A DNA stretch of 64,000 nucleotides from Enterococcus sp. BWR-S5 (GCF_016745255.1 NZ_JADOEQ010000001.1:1-64000), one strand, 5' to 3'; counted from the first letter of the stretch, positions 48,526 through 58,812 are shown. The notes: generated from the letters alone by a model not told the origin. Translations and numbers: made by a program.

Positions 48526-48548
48526 TTTGATAAATTTCATTTATCAAA
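48526..48548. promoter_or_regulatory. inverted repeat, candidate LysR operator 2
   Basis: TTTGATAAA-TTTCA-TTTATCAAA: 9 bp perfect arms and a 5-base spacer, same core as 47111-47131. It lies 97 bases before the flavoprotein gene and right after the terminator, where a promoter is needed. Confidence 0.7.
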
Positions 48549-48644
48549 TATTCAATAATAAAGTATTAGTTTTTATCGAATGGATGTATTACACTATAGG
48601 TGACTAGATTGTGAAATTATTAATTTGAAGAAAGAAGGATACTC

Positions 48645-50687
48645 ATGAATAACTATCAAGCGATTTTTGAACCATTGACAATTAGACGTATGACACTGAA
48701 AAACCGAGTGATTATGCCTCCAATGGGAACAAATTTTGCCAATATGGACGGAACGTTCAATAAGGAGCATCTCTCTTATTATGAACAAAGAGCCAAGGGC
48801 GGTACCGGCTTGATTACCTTAGAAAATGTCTGCTTTGATTATCCAATGGGAACAAATGGAACGTCTCAGCTTAGAATAGACAATGATCAATACATTCCCG
48901 GTTTGTGGAAATTTAATGAGGTGATGCATGCTTATGGTGCTGCTACTTCGGTACAGATTAACCACGCGGGTGCCTCTGCATATGGCTTGCGGTTGAATGG
49001 TCAACAAGCAGTTTCTGCTTCGGATGTACCAAGCAAAACCGGTAACCCAACGCCAAGACCGCTGACAGAGGAGGAAATCTATCATATTGTTGCTCGCTAT
49101 GGTGAAGCAGCTTCTCGCGCACAGCGTGCCGGATTTGACTGTGTGGAGATTCATGCAGGCCACTCTTATCTGTTAAGCCAATTCCTATCACCTTTATACA
49201 ATAAAAGAACCGATCAGTTTGGCGGCTCAGCAGAAAACCGAGCACGTTTTACGAAGCTGGTAATAGAAGCAGTTCGTAAGGCTGTCGGTCCATTCTTCCC
49301 GATTTCTCTTCGGTTCAGTGCCGATGAATTATTGGCGGGAGGAAATACACTGGATGACTCGATTGATATTCTTAAGTATTTCGCAGAAGAGGTCGATATC
49401 TTGAATGTATCGGCGGCGTTGAATGATAATTTACAGTATCAGATTGATAAGATGAACTTAGAAGATGGCTGGCGCTCATATATGGCGAAGGCAGTAAAAG
49501 AGCGTTATCCGGAAAAGGTAATCGTTACTTCGGGAAATATTCGTAGTCCTAGACGAGCAGCGGAGATATTGGAAAATGGTGAAGCGGATCTGTTAGCTAT
49601 GGGACGAGGTCTAATCGCTGAACCAAATTGGGTCAATAAAGTAGAGAACAACCAGGAAAATCTATTGAGAAAATGTATTTCCTGCAATATTGGTTGTGCG
49701 GATCATCGGATTAATAAGTCAAGACCCATCCGTTGTACGGTAAATCCGGATCTTTATTATGAAGATGAATACAAACAGCATCAGGTAAAACAGCCATTGA
49801 AAATGGTGGTTATCGGTGGTGGAACGGCTGGACTTGAAGCGGCAGCAACTGCTGCAGAGGTTGGTGTATCTGTTGAGCTGTATGAACAAAAAGGCTACCT
49901 TGGCGGATTAGGGCAAGAGATTTCCCGCTTACCTGATAAAAATAGAATCAATGATTTCATTACCTATTTGGAAAATCGCTGTAAAGAGCTGGACAATCTG
50001 ACCATTCATTTGAACCATTCCTTTACAATGGCTGATTTGGCCGGTAAGGATGTCGATATCATTGTTAATGCCAGTGGTGCAAAACCTTTATTGCCACCAA
50101 TCAATGGCTTGCATGAAGTACTTGCTGAAGATGACAGAAAAGTCTTCTCTATCTTTGATGTTCTTGGAAACATGGAGAAGTTCAATGAGTTTGAAGGAAA
50201 AGAAGTCGTGGTCATCGGCGGCGGAGCTGTTGGTCTGGACATGGTCGAGTATTACGCCGAACGTGGGGCGAAAGCAGTCAGCATTGTTGAAATGCAGCCG
50301 GAGCTGGCAAAGGATTTGGATTTGATTACTAAGCTGAGTATGATGGAAATTGTTAAAGAGTACGATGTGAATGTCTACACCTCTACAAAGTTAATGCAAG
50401 TAAATGCCGATCACTTTAAAGTAGAGCTGCCAACCGGTGAAACAAAAGACTTATTCTTTGATTTAGGCTTTGTCTGTCTGGGAATGAAAGCTGAAGCACC
50501 ATTGATGGACGAGCTGAGACAGTATGCACGTCTGAATGAGGCAGAGCTTGTGAATATCGGAGACAGTAAGGTTGCTCGTCGAATCATTGAAGGAACAAAA
50601 GAAGCAAGAGATATCCTCAAAACAATTGAAAAGGTCGAATATGATCTTACACAAAAAGCAGTCTTTTCCAAAATTAAAGAGGCTTAA
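48645..50687 (+). CDS. Old-Yellow-Enzyme/2,4-dienoyl-CoA-reductase-type Fe-S flavoprotein
   Basis: 680 residues: N-terminal FMN TIM barrel (about 1-330, with LKNRVIMPPMGTNFA, HAGHSYLLSQFLSP with probable proton-donor Y175), a 4Fe-4S site (C344, C347, C351, C364), then an FAD/NAD(P)-binding half (VIGGGTAGLEAA near 388, VVIGGGAVGLDMVEYY). This architecture reduces activated C=C bonds of enoates, dienoyl-CoA or enones using NAD(P)H. Being in one operon with AroE- and AroD-type genes suggests shikimate or 3-dehydroshikimate as substrate; that is inference. Confidence 0.88.
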   Translation: MNNYQAIFEPLTIRRMTLKNRVIMPPMGTNFANMDGTFNKEHLSYYEQRAKGGTGLITLENVCFDYPMGTNGTSQLRIDNDQYIPGLWKFNEVMHAYGAATSVQINHAGASAYGLRLNGQQAVSASDVPSKTGNPTPRPLTEEEIYHIVARYGEAASRAQRAGFDCVEIHAGHSYLLSQFLSPLYNKRTDQFGGSAENRARFTKLVIEAVRKAVGPFFPISLRFSADELLAGGNTLDDSIDILKYFAEEVDILNVSAALNDNLQYQIDKMNLEDGWRSYMAKAVKERYPEKVIVTSGNIRSPRRAAEILENGEADLLAMGRGLIAEPNWVNKVENNQENLLRKCISCNIGCADHRINKSRPIRCTVNPDLYYEDEYKQHQVKQPLKMVVIGGGTAGLEAAATAAEVGVSVELYEQKGYLGGLGQEISRLPDKNRINDFITYLENRCKELDNLTIHLNHSFTMADLAGKDVDIIVNASGAKPLLPPINGLHEVLAEDDRKVFSIFDVLGNMEKFNEFEGKEVVVIGGGAVGLDMVEYYAERGAKAVSIVEMQPELAKDLDLITKLSMMEIVKEYDVNVYTSTKLMQVNADHFKVELPTGETKDLFFDLGFVCLGMKAEAPLMDELRQYARLNEAELVNIGDSKVARRIIEGTKEARDILKTIEKVEYDLTQKAVFSKIKEA

Positions 50688-50754
50688 ATCAGGAAATAGG
50701 GACAGGGAGAAGCGGCAGGAAATGCTGAAAGTATCGAATAAACGAAAGAGCGAA

Positions 50755-50798
50755 GAAAGAAGTGTTCACCTCAGTGTGTTGCTTCTTCTCTCTCTTTT
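50755..50798 (+). terminator. weak hairpin between flavoprotein and aroE genes
   Basis: aagaagt can pair with gcttctt, with a T-rich tail (tctctctttt). Its strength is doubtful; partial attenuation is possible. Confidence 0.35.
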
Positions 50799-50860
50799 AG
50801 AAAAAGAGATACTGTTTTTCCATGTCCTATCAAAATAAACATAAAAGTGAGGAACTGAGC

Positions 50861-51739
50861 ATGACAGAAAGATTAAGCGGACACACATTATTGATTGGAT
50901 TGATTGCGACTCCAATCAGACATAGTTTGTCACCAACAATGCACAACGAGGCGTTTGCCAAGTTAGGAATGGATTATGCTTATCTGGCTTTTGAAGTCGG
51001 AAATGAAGAACTGGAAGATGCGGTAAAAGGCATTCGGGCGTTAGGCATTCGCGGTTCAAATGTCTCTATGCCAAACAAACAGGCGATTATTCCTTATCTG
51101 GACGAACTGTCACCCGCAGCTGAATTAGCAGGTGCAGTCAATACAGTTGTCAATAAAGATGGAAAAGGGCATCTAGTCGGCCATATCACTGACGGAACTG
51201 GAGCAATGCGCTCGTTACGTGAAGAAGGTGTAGAGGTTAAGGGACAAATCGTGACGATGACCGGCGCTGGTGGTGCGGGAACAGCGATTGCGATTCAGGC
51301 TGCTTTAGACGGCGTAAAGGAACTGCGTATTTTCAATATCGAAGATGCGGCCTTTGAAAATGCAAAAGAAACAGTCAAAAAAATCAATGAGAAAACAGAC
51401 TGCAAAGCGACGCTGACTCCGTTGAGTGACCAAGAAGCGTTTAAAAAATCGATTGCAGAGAGCAGTATTTACATTGATGCAACAGGTGTCGGGATGAAGC
51501 CTTTGGAAAACGAAAGCCTAATCAATGATCCGGCAATGATTCATGATGAATTAGTTGTTTTCGATGTGGTGTATATACCAAAGGAAACAAAGCTGTTGAA
51601 ATTTGCAGAAGCAAATGGTGCGAAGAAGACAGTTAACGGCTTGGGAATGATGCTTTACCAAGGTGCTGAAGCATTCAATCTATTCACTGGGGAAGAAATG
51701 CCTGTTGACTATATCAAAGAGTTGCTATTTAAGGATTAA
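50861..51739 (+). CDS. aroE: shikimate/quinate dehydrogenase (AroE/YdiB family), accessory copy
   Basis: 292 residues. Substrate site: SLSPTMHN with S22/S24, catalytic K73 in NVSMPNK and D111 in GHITDGTG. Rossmann motif GAGGAG (135-140). After it the sequence is FNIED, without the Arg of the NADP-binding NRTxxR pattern, so NAD is the likelier cofactor, as expected for a catabolic rather than biosynthetic enzyme. ATG 50861 follows gtgagg; an upstream ATG at 50822 is less likely. Operon with the flavoprotein, MFS 2 and aroD. Confidence 0.9.
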   Translation: MTERLSGHTLLIGLIATPIRHSLSPTMHNEAFAKLGMDYAYLAFEVGNEELEDAVKGIRALGIRGSNVSMPNKQAIIPYLDELSPAAELAGAVNTVVNKDGKGHLVGHITDGTGAMRSLREEGVEVKGQIVTMTGAGGAGTAIAIQAALDGVKELRIFNIEDAAFENAKETVKKINEKTDCKATLTPLSDQEAFKKSIAESSIYIDATGVGMKPLENESLINDPAMIHDELVVFDVVYIPKETKLLKFAEANGAKKTVNGLGMMLYQGAEAFNLFTGEEMPVDYIKELLFKD

Positions 51740-51750
51740 GGGGAATGAAA

Positions 51751-52986
51751 ATGAAAAACAAATATATGCCGACAGCTGTTGGGCTGTACATCAATTACAT
51801 TGTTCACGGGATGGGCGTTATTATCATCTCTCAAAACCAAAACGCGCTGATGAACCAATGGAACACTGATTTAATGGGGATTGCAAAGGTAATTTCAATG
51901 CTGGGAATCGGCCGTTTGATTGCTATCATGATTTCGGGCCGTCTGTCTGATAAGTTTGGCAGAAAACCGTTTGTTTATTTAGGTATGCTGACCTACATTG
52001 CGTATTTCTTTGGTATCCTATTCAGTCCGAGTGTTGAACTGGCGATGTTCTTTGCAGTGATTGCCGGAATATCTAATTCGTTCCTAGACTCAGGAACCTA
52101 TCCGGCGCTGATGGAATCATTTCCTAAGACAGCGGGTACAGCGAATGTTCTGATTAAAGCATTTGTACAAATTGGTCAGTTTGCTTTGCCGTTGATGATT
52201 AAATTCCTGATGTCTTCAGGACTATGGTTTGGTTGGTCCTTCATCATTGCTTCTGTACTGCTGGTATTGAACAGCATCTATCTATGGAAACGTTCATTCC
52301 CGGATCAGGATGAAAAAGAAGCAACAGAGAGCACGACAGAACAAGCACCGACTGTCACATTCAAATCAAAACCAAAAATGGCTGTTGAAGGTGTCGCTTT
52401 TGTTATTTATGGCTTTATTTCTCAGGCTACTTTCTATTTAATCAGTCAGTTTATCGGAACTTATGGAGAAAAGGCAGCAGGTATGGCCGCTGCTGATGCA
52501 GGTGTTCTCGTTTCCTATTATTCAATGGGTTCATTAGCCTGTGTGGCATTCACTGCGATTGTGGCAGCAAAAGTTCGCCCTGTATATTTGGTGTTAGTTT
52601 ATACATTGGTTTCCTTTGCAACCATCTTGGTGATGTGGATGTTCCCAACACCAATGGTTTGTACGATTGGCGCTGCATTGGTTGGTTTCTTTGCTGCGGG
52701 TGGTGTTATGCAGCTTGGATTAACGGTTATGGGAGAAATGTTCCCGACCGGAAAAGGAACAATCACAGGAATCTTTTATACCTTCGGAAGTATTGCTTCC
52801 TTCGTTATTCCGGTAGCCGCTGCTCAAATTGCGAAAAGCAGTGTTCGTAATATCATGCTGTTTGATACAATCATTGCAGGGATTGGCTTTGTTCTCGCCG
52901 TAGTCATCTTTATCCGTTATCGTCAAACAGTAGATACCGGTGAAACGACTGAATCTATCTCAGAATCAAGTAAAGCTGTATCTTAA
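51751..52986 (+). CDS. MFS transporter, second paralog of the shikimate-type module
   Basis: 411 residues, 12 membrane helices, MFS motif GRLSDKFGRKP. It is a clear paralog of the protein at 47216. AAGGGG is seven bases before ATG 51751, so I prefer it over ATG 51745. It begins 11 bases after aroE. Having two related carriers in one module suggests uptake of two related acids or an uptake/efflux pair (for example substrate in, reduced product out). The specificity is not visible in the sequence. Confidence 0.88.
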   Translation: MKNKYMPTAVGLYINYIVHGMGVIIISQNQNALMNQWNTDLMGIAKVISMLGIGRLIAIMISGRLSDKFGRKPFVYLGMLTYIAYFFGILFSPSVELAMFFAVIAGISNSFLDSGTYPALMESFPKTAGTANVLIKAFVQIGQFALPLMIKFLMSSGLWFGWSFIIASVLLVLNSIYLWKRSFPDQDEKEATESTTEQAPTVTFKSKPKMAVEGVAFVIYGFISQATFYLISQFIGTYGEKAAGMAAADAGVLVSYYSMGSLACVAFTAIVAAKVRPVYLVLVYTLVSFATILVMWMFPTPMVCTIGAALVGFFAAGGVMQLGLTVMGEMFPTGKGTITGIFYTFGSIASFVIPVAAAQIAKSSVRNIMLFDTIIAGIGFVLAVVIFIRYRQTVDTGETTESISESSKAVS

Positions 52987-53061
52987 AACAATGAATCGAG
53001 TATAATAAAAACTAACGATGGATTTGAAGGATGTTACCGAACATAGGAGGCGTATAATTAG

Positions 53062-53814
53062 ATGAAAACTGTTCAAGTAGCCGATGTTGTCATTGGTGAA
53101 GGCTTGCCCAAAATTATTGTTCCTTTAGTGGGAAGAAAAGAAGCAGCAATTCTGGAAGAGGCAAAGACACTTGCCCAACTGGATTGCGATATTATTGAGT
53201 GGCGCATCGATTTTTTTGAAGAAGTAACAGATGAAAAAAAAGTTGCTGAGCTGTCAAAAAAATTAAGAGAACAACTAAACAAGCCATTATTAGTTACTTT
53301 CCGTACTAAAAAAGAAGGCGGAGAGCTGGAGCTGCCTGATGACCAATATTTTGCTATTTATGAAGAAGTGATTGCATCTGGGAAAGCTGATTTGATTGAT
53401 GTTGAGCTGTTTATGCCTGCTGAGGCATCTGCTCAGCTGATTGCAAAGGCGCACGAAAAGGGCGTCAAAATTGTGATGTGCAACCATGATTTTCATGCCA
53501 CACCAACACAGGCTGAAATTGTCAGCCGCTTAAGAAAAATGCAGGAAAAACAGGCGGATATTTGTAAGATTGCCGTTATGCCTCAAAATCCTGCTGATGT
53601 TCTGACTTTGTTGGCGGCAACAGAAGAGATGAAGCGTGAATATGCTGATCGACCATTAATCACGATGTCAATGGGGGCTTTAGGGATGGTTAGCCGTGTA
53701 GCTGGTCAGACCTTTGGCTCTGCTGCCACCTTTGGAGCGGCAGCTAAGGCTTCTGCTCCGGGACAGGTGCCTGTGGAAGAGCTGCGAACAATGTTGAAGG
53801 TTCTCAAACATTAA
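53062..53814 (+). CDS. aroD: type I 3-dehydroquinate dehydratase, accessory copy
   Basis: 250 residues. The Schiff-base Lys169 is in ICKIAVMP and the catalytic His142 in CNHDFHATP, both type I marks; EWRIDFFE is the early conserved strand. It interconverts 3-dehydroquinate and 3-dehydroshikimate. AGGAGG precedes the ATG. It is the last gene of the module; a TATAAT at 53001 might give it an extra promoter. No other aro genes are nearby, which argues against a biosynthetic cluster. Confidence 0.93.
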   Translation: MKTVQVADVVIGEGLPKIIVPLVGRKEAAILEEAKTLAQLDCDIIEWRIDFFEEVTDEKKVAELSKKLREQLNKPLLVTFRTKKEGGELELPDDQYFAIYEEVIASGKADLIDVELFMPAEASAQLIAKAHEKGVKIVMCNHDFHATPTQAEIVSRLRKMQEKQADICKIAVMPQNPADVLTLLAATEEMKREYADRPLITMSMGALGMVSRVAGQTFGSAATFGAAAKASAPGQVPVEELRTMLKVLKH

Positions 53815-53847
53815 TCGTTGTTTTCAAGAGAAATTCGTCAAAACGAT

Positions 53848-53875
53848 TGAATTATCCTAAGAAATTTGTTAGTAT
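53848..53875 (+). promoter_or_regulatory. promoter of the leuS leader
   Basis: TTGAAT (53848-53853), 16 bp spacer, TAGTAT (53870-53875). Confidence 0.5.
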
Positions 53876-53889
53876 GAATCTCGTATATG

Positions 53890-54135
53890 AATACAACGAT
53901 GATGAGGAGTAGTAGAAAGAACTCTGTGATAGAGAGCGTATGGTTGGTGGAAATACGCACAGAAGCTTTTGAACTCGCCTTGAAGTTGTTCTTTACTGAA
54001 ATTTTTTAGTAAGTGAAGACGGCGGCGGCTGTTAGAACGCTGGAGATTCGTCTGTACAGACAGCGAATGAACTTAGGTGGTACCACGTTGATTAGAACGT
54101 CCTATGGGATTCTTCCCGTAGGACTTTTTTATTTT
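53890..54135 (+). promoter_or_regulatory. T-box riboswitch of leuS
   Basis: The T-box sequence aggtggtaccacg (54075-54087) is followed by terminator gtcctatggga/tcccgtaggac with tttttt (54099-54135). In Stem I gaa-CTC-gcc gives specifier CTC (53974-53976), a leucine codon, in agreement with the downstream gene. Uncharged tRNA-Leu should allow read-through. Confidence 0.92.
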
Positions 54136-54244
54136 TAGACGCCTATAGTATCGGTGTGTAAGTATGACGACTCAGGCGGTGCCGTATTTAGGGAATAGCA
54201 CATCATGTTTAAAGCATCAGATAAATGACAACAGGAGGAAGAAC

Positions 54245-56758
54245 ATGAATTACGATCACAAACAGATTGAAAAGAAATGGCAGAAGTATTGGGCAAAAAA
54301 CAACCTGTTCAATACGCATGATGAGCCGGGCAAGAAAAAGTTCTATGCGTTGGATATGTTTCCCTATCCGTCAGGACAAGGGCTTCACGTAGGGCATCCG
54401 GAAGGCTATACGGCAACAGACATTCTGTCACGTATGAAGCGAAGTCAAGGGTATAACGTGCTTCATCCAATGGGTTGGGATGCGTTTGGTTTGCCGGCGG
54501 AGCAATATGCATTAGATACCGGGAATGATCCGGCTGATTTTACAAAGAAAAACATTGAGACCTTTAAACGTCAAATCAATTCTTTGGGCTTCAGCTATGA
54601 TTGGAATCGTGAAGTCAATACAACTGATCCGGAGTATTATAAATGGACACAGTGGATTTTTACAAAGCTGTATGAAAAAGGCTTAGCATATGAAGCAGAG
54701 GTAGCTGTAAACTGGGTACCTGAGTTGGGAACTGTTATTTCCAATGAAGAAGTGATTGATGGTAAAAGTGAGCGTGGTGGATACGATGTTATTCGTAAGC
54801 CAATGCGCCAATGGATGCTGAAAATCACTGCTTATGCTGACCGTCTATTGGACGATTTGGAGCTGGTAGATTGGCCTGATAATATCAAGGAAATGCAAAA
54901 AAATTGGATTGGCCGTTCTGAAGGAGCAAATGTAACCTTCAAAATTGATGGCACTGATAAAGATTTTACGGTATTTACCACTCGCCCTGATACTCTGTTT
55001 GGCGCAACCTATGCAGTCATGGCACCTGAGTTGGCGCTTGTACAGGAAATCGTTACAGATGAGCAGCGTGAACAGGTAGCTGCCTATATCGATGAAGCAT
55101 CTAAAAAGTCAGAGCTGAATCGGACAGACCTTGCCAAAGAAAAGACAGGAGTCTTTACAGGCGCGTATGCTGTAAATCCGGTCAACGGCGCATTAATTCC
55201 TATTTGGATTGCTGATTATGTATTGGCTTCTTATGGAACAGGTGCGATTATGGCAGTTCCTGCCCACGATGAGCGAGACTATGAGTTTGCGAAAACATTT
55301 GGTCTTGAGATTACACCTGTTGTAGAGGGCGGTAATGTAGAAGAGGCTGTTTACACTGGTGACGGTGCGCATATCAATTCTGATTTCCTAAACGGCTTGA
55401 ACAAGGACGAGGCCATCAAGAAAATGAATGAATGGCTGGAAGAAAAAGGCTTTGGTAAAAAAGAAACCAGCTATCGCCTGCGTGACTGGCTGTTTTCTCG
55501 TCAGCGTTACTGGGGGGAACCGATTCCTGTGATTCATTGGGAGGATGGAACGACAACGACCGTTCCGGAATCTGAGCTTCCTTTGACATTACCTAAAACA
55601 GACGATATCAAACCAAGTGGAACAGGGGAATCACCACTGGCAAATATTGAAGACTGGATTAATGTGGTTGATCCTGAAACAGGAAAGAAAGGCCGTCGTG
55701 AAACCAATACAATGCCGCAATGGGCAGGCAGCTCATGGTATCATCTGCGCTATATTGATCCACATAATAAAACAGCAATTGCCGATCCGGAAAAACTGGA
55801 ACGCTGGCTGCCGGTAGATATCTATATTGGTGGGGCAGAGCATGCTGTGCTGCATTTACTTTATGCCCGTTTCTGGCATAAGTTCCTGTATGATATTGGC
55901 GTTGTACCAACCAAAGAGCCTTATCAAAAACTGTTCAACCAAGGGATGATTTTAGGACAAAGCTTCCGTGATTCTCGCGGAGCATTGGTTCCAACAAACA
56001 TGGTTGAAAAACGTGATGGTGCTTGGGTAAATATCGAAACCAGTGAGCAGCTTGAGGAAGCACCGGCAAAAATGAGTAAATCTCTGAAAAACGTAGTAAA
56101 TCCTGATGATGTCATTGAAAAGTATGGTGCAGATACACTGCGTATGTATGAAATGTTCATGGGACCTCTGGAAGCAGCGATTGCTTGGAGTGAGAATGGT
56201 CTGGAAGGCAGCCGTAAATTCTTGGATCGTGTATGGCGTCTAATTGTAGACGAAAACGGTAAAATGCGTGACCGTATTACAACGATGAACGATGACAAGC
56301 TGACGAAGGTTTATCATCAAACGGTGAAGAAGGTTACAGAGGATTATGAACAGCTGCATTTCAATACGGCAATTTCTCAACTAATGGTTTTTGTTAATGA
56401 GGCAAATAAAGCGGAAGTACTTCCGTATGAATATGTAGAAGGATTCGTTCAATTGTTAGCACCGATTGCTCCGCACATCAGTGAAGAGCTATGGTCTATT
56501 CTAGGTAATGAAGAAAGCCTGACTTATGTACCATGGCCAGCCTATGATGAAAGCAAAATGGTCGAAGACGAAATTGAAGTTGTTTTCCAAGTGAACGGAA
56601 AAGTCAGAGACAAGGCAACTGTAGCACGTGGCTTAAGCAAGGAAGAGCTGGAAGAGAAAGCGAAGGCTTCCGAGCATATGAAGCCATTCCTTGAAGGGAA
56701 GACGATTCGTAAGGTTATCGTTATACCTGATAAATTGGTAAATATTGTAGCAAATTAA
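54245..56758 (+). CDS. leuS: leucyl-tRNA synthetase
   Basis: 837 residues. Class I motifs: HVGH at 48-51 and KMSKS at 609-613; the CP1 editing domain lies between ([14 protein letters not shown]). It charges tRNA-Leu, two genes for which occur at the start of this window. AGGAGGAAG precedes ATG 54245; an in-frame upstream ATG (54164) falls in the leader and is not a credible start. Confidence 0.98.
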   Translation: MNYDHKQIEKKWQKYWAKNNLFNTHDEPGKKKFYALDMFPYPSGQGLHVGHPEGYTATDILSRMKRSQGYNVLHPMGWDAFGLPAEQYALDTGNDPADFTKKNIETFKRQINSLGFSYDWNREVNTTDPEYYKWTQWIFTKLYEKGLAYEAEVAVNWVPELGTVISNEEVIDGKSERGGYDVIRKPMRQWMLKITAYADRLLDDLELVDWPDNIKEMQKNWIGRSEGANVTFKIDGTDKDFTVFTTRPDTLFGATYAVMAPELALVQEIVTDEQREQVAAYIDEASKKSELNRTDLAKEKTGVFTGAYAVNPVNGALIPIWIADYVLASYGTGAIMAVPAHDERDYEFAKTFGLEITPVVEGGNVEEAVYTGDGAHINSDFLNGLNKDEAIKKMNEWLEEKGFGKKETSYRLRDWLFSRQRYWGEPIPVIHWEDGTTTTVPESELPLTLPKTDDIKPSGTGESPLANIEDWINVVDPETGKKGRRETNTMPQWAGSSWYHLRYIDPHNKTAIADPEKLERWLPVDIYIGGAEHAVLHLLYARFWHKFLYDIGVVPTKEPYQKLFNQGMILGQSFRDSRGALVPTNMVEKRDGAWVNIETSEQLEEAPAKMSKSLKNVVNPDDVIEKYGADTLRMYEMFMGPLEAAIAWSENGLEGSRKFLDRVWRLIVDENGKMRDRITTMNDDKLTKVYHQTVKKVTEDYEQLHFNTAISQLMVFVNEANKAEVLPYEYVEGFVQLLAPIAPHISEELWSILGNEESLTYVPWPAYDESKMVEDEIEVVFQVNGKVRDKATVARGLSKEELEEKAKASEHMKPFLEGKTIRKVIVIPDKLVNIVAN

Positions 56759-56815
56759 ATTACAAAAACAGGGAGCTGGTGGACCTATGTCCGTCTGCTT
56801 CCTGTTTTTGTATGA
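56759..56815. terminator. terminator of leuS
   Basis: caaaaacagg pairs with cctgtttttg, with partial inner pairing, and T- and A-runs on both sides that allow function in either direction. Confidence 0.75.
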
Positions 56816-56902
56816 AGGTAGGCAATGCTCCGTGCCTATCGACTGCCGTTAGCTGACACTTTGTGTGTCAATATATTAAAACAATACAGACTATCTTTCT
56901 AT

Positions 56903-58027
56903 TTATTGTATAGAGAGAAGACCTGTTCTTTTGTCGAAGGTCATCTCTAAGTCCAGCAAATCTGCCATGTCGTTCAAGGGATAGCCTTGCCGCTGTAGTT
57001 GGTATTCCATCATTTCCTGCGCTATTAGATAGGTTTTTTCATTGCTTCGTATTTCTCCGGTAAGAGGATAGAAAATCTGTGTATTATCCTGATTATTCCA
57101 AGTAAGAGTGGTGTCCTCTGAGACTGTAACAAGCTCCCCTTCAAAAGTTTTAACTTTCAATTCTCCATCAGAGTATAACAAGTCAACTGCTTCTTTTTTT
57201 TGTTCTAAATAGACAGTAAGGTCGAATGTATGCAGCATATCGATAAGGTTTTCTTTTCTTACATAGCAAGCACCATCATCGTCAAAACGAATCCAGGAAA
57301 AGGCGGATGGCCGAGTGGATAGCTGTTCATCGAGGGCGTCACTCACATGGACTCTTGCCAGATAATTCGCAGGATACTGAGCCAGTTCCTTTTCCGGAAT
57401 ATTTGATAAATCATTTCCCTCTGTACGTTCAGAACATAAATACTCTGGGAAAACTGTATCGTAAAAACTAGTGTAATCACTATTCTCAATAAAGCTGTCT
57501 ACCGGTAAAAGAGTACCATCGGAAAATAGAATACTTGCGAAAAACCATTCCTTATAGACATCAAATGATTGGTGTGGGACTAAGGGGTGTTCACTTTCAT
57601 CAAAGTGCTGCAGCAAATCATAGACCTGATTGATATTTTCATAGGAATTGACGGACACAATAACCCGAACCCCGCTGTCATTAATAGACAAACCCAACTC
57701 AGGATACTTATTCCGCAGCCATTCGGCGTAATTTTCCAGCAATAGATGATCATAATTGTCAGTTAAGCGGTTTTTGAATTTGGGAATAACGCTGCCATCT
57801 CCTGAAAAACGGTAACGTGCGTCAAAGACTAAATCGGGATTTCCCTTTGGTGATATTTTGAAGTATCCATTATTTCTATCAGGATGTTCAACGATGACAA
57901 ATTTTTCATTATATTTAGCCTTTAGAGCTTGTAAAATATCCCGACTGTTGTTCTTTAAAAAACAGCCTGTTAACAATAGCAGCATGCTAAGTAAAAAAAT
58001 TCCTACGAACCAACGCTTTCTTTTCAT
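56903..58027 (-). CDS. lipoprotein of unknown function
   Basis: 374 residues with a lipoprotein signal peptide (MKRKRWFVGIFLLSMLLLLTGC, lipobox LLTGC). The mature protein begins with a domain resembling small lipoproteins of Firmicutes (DILQALKAKYNEKFVIVE). The C-terminal 100 residues (YPLNDMADLLDLEMTFDK near the end) faintly recall copper-amine-oxidase-type stalk repeats. I cannot assign a role. AAGGAG precedes the ATG. It is convergent with leuS and divergent from fosX. Confidence 0.75.
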   Translation of the reverse strand: MKRKRWFVGIFLLSMLLLLTGCFLKNNSRDILQALKAKYNEKFVIVEHPDRNNGYFKISPKGNPDLVFDARYRFSGDGSVIPKFKNRLTDNYDHLLLENYAEWLRNKYPELGLSINDSGVRVIVSVNSYENINQVYDLLQHFDESEHPLVPHQSFDVYKEWFFASILFSDGTLLPVDSFIENSDYTSFYDTVFPEYLCSERTEGNDLSNIPEKELAQYPANYLARVHVSDALDEQLSTRPSAFSWIRFDDDGACYVRKENLIDMLHTFDLTVYLEQKKEAVDLLYSDGELKVKTFEGELVTVSEDTTLTWNNQDNTQIFYPLTGEIRSNEKTYLIAQEMMEYQLQRQGYPLNDMADLLDLEMTFDKRTGLLSIQ

Positions 58028-58214
58028 TAATGCTTCTCCTTTTTCATCCTTTAGAATGATTATAGCATGTCTGGTTATACTGCGTTTTATAAGAATAATT
58101 TTGTGGTATCGAGGAAGCTGCCCAAGCTCGTTCAGTTTTTCTAATAATCTGGACGAAAAAAAAGAAGTGACCTATAATGAAAAAACGAAGCGAATTTTAA
58201 TAGGAGGATAGCTA

Positions 58215-58613
58215 ATGCAAGGAATCAGTCACATGACATTTATTGTTCATGATTTGAACAAGGCAGCTCTTTTTTTTAAAACAGTTTTTACTGCGGAAGA
58301 AGTCTATTCCAGCGGAGAAGAGACCTTCTCTGTCGCAAAGGAAAAATTTTTCTTAATTGATGATTTATGGATAGCAATCATGGAGGGGAAGAGCTTGCCA
58401 ACAAGGACTTACAATCACATCGCATTTAAAATTGATGCAACGGAAGTAGATGACTATCTGGATAGAATCCGTTCGCTTGGTTTGGAAATTAAGGACGGTC
58501 GTGCACGTGTCTCTGGGGAAGGTCAGTCGATTTACTTTTATGACTATGACAATCACTTATTCGAGCTGCATACGGGAACACTTGAAGAGCGCTTGGCCCG
58601 TTATTGTAAATAG
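58215..58613 (+). CDS. fosX: FosX-type fosfomycin resistance hydrolase
   Basis: 132 residues of the vicinal-oxygen-chelate fold. Metal ligands are H6 (GISHMTF), H68 (YNHIAF) and E117 (LFELH). The general base of FosX corresponds to E43 in VAKEKFF. Tail FYDYDNHLFELHTGTLEERL is close to Listeria FosX. It adds water to the epoxide of fosfomycin with Mn2+. AGGAGG precedes the ATG. Chromosomal FosX is common in this group; no mobile element lies near it. Confidence 0.92.
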   Translation: MQGISHMTFIVHDLNKAALFFKTVFTAEEVYSSGEETFSVAKEKFFLIDDLWIAIMEGKSLPTRTYNHIAFKIDATEVDDYLDRIRSLGLEIKDGRARVSGEGQSIYFYDYDNHLFELHTGTLEERLARYCK

Positions 58614-58618
58614 ACAGA

Positions 58619-58647
58619 TTGCAGAGCCGCACACTTCATGATACAAT
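58619..58647 (+). promoter_or_regulatory. promoter of a small ORF
   Basis: TTGCAG (58619-58624), 17 bp spacer, TACAAT (58642-58647) with an extended -10 TG. Confidence 0.6.
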
Positions 58648-58677
58648 AACAAAAAAAGAAAAAGGTGGTGAATAAGC

Positions 58678-58812
58678 GTGATGGTCGTTATGTCAAAAAT
58701 AACATATAGAGTTTTTGATTTTCTTGGGTTTATTTATTTTTGCTATAACATTATTTCCGATTTTTTCGTTCAAGGTACCAGTGTGTCTAAAAGTGAAGAA
58801 AAAATCAAATAA
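58678..58812 (+). CDS. short hydrophobic protein (43-44 residues)
   Basis: Starts at GTG 58678 or ATG 58681 behind aaaggtggtga. The product has a central hydrophobic stretch (FDFLGFIYFCYNIISDFFV) followed by a charged tail (SKSEEKIK). It has its own promoter (58619-58647) and a terminator after it (58869), so it looks like a real one-gene unit. No family is recognised. A membrane-associated small protein is the natural reading. Confidence 0.5.
   Translation: MMVVMSKITYRVFDFLGFIYFCYNIISDFFVQGTSVSKSEEKIK

Noticed and set aside
50822-50860. Longer start for the aroE-like gene at ATG 50822
   Set aside because: The extra 13 residues are not family-like, and the gtgagg ribosome-binding site serves ATG 50861.
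58215-58613. fosX as an acquired resistance gene on a mobile element
   Set aside because: No transposase, repeats or composition change is visible nearby; it reads like an intrinsic chromosomal gene.
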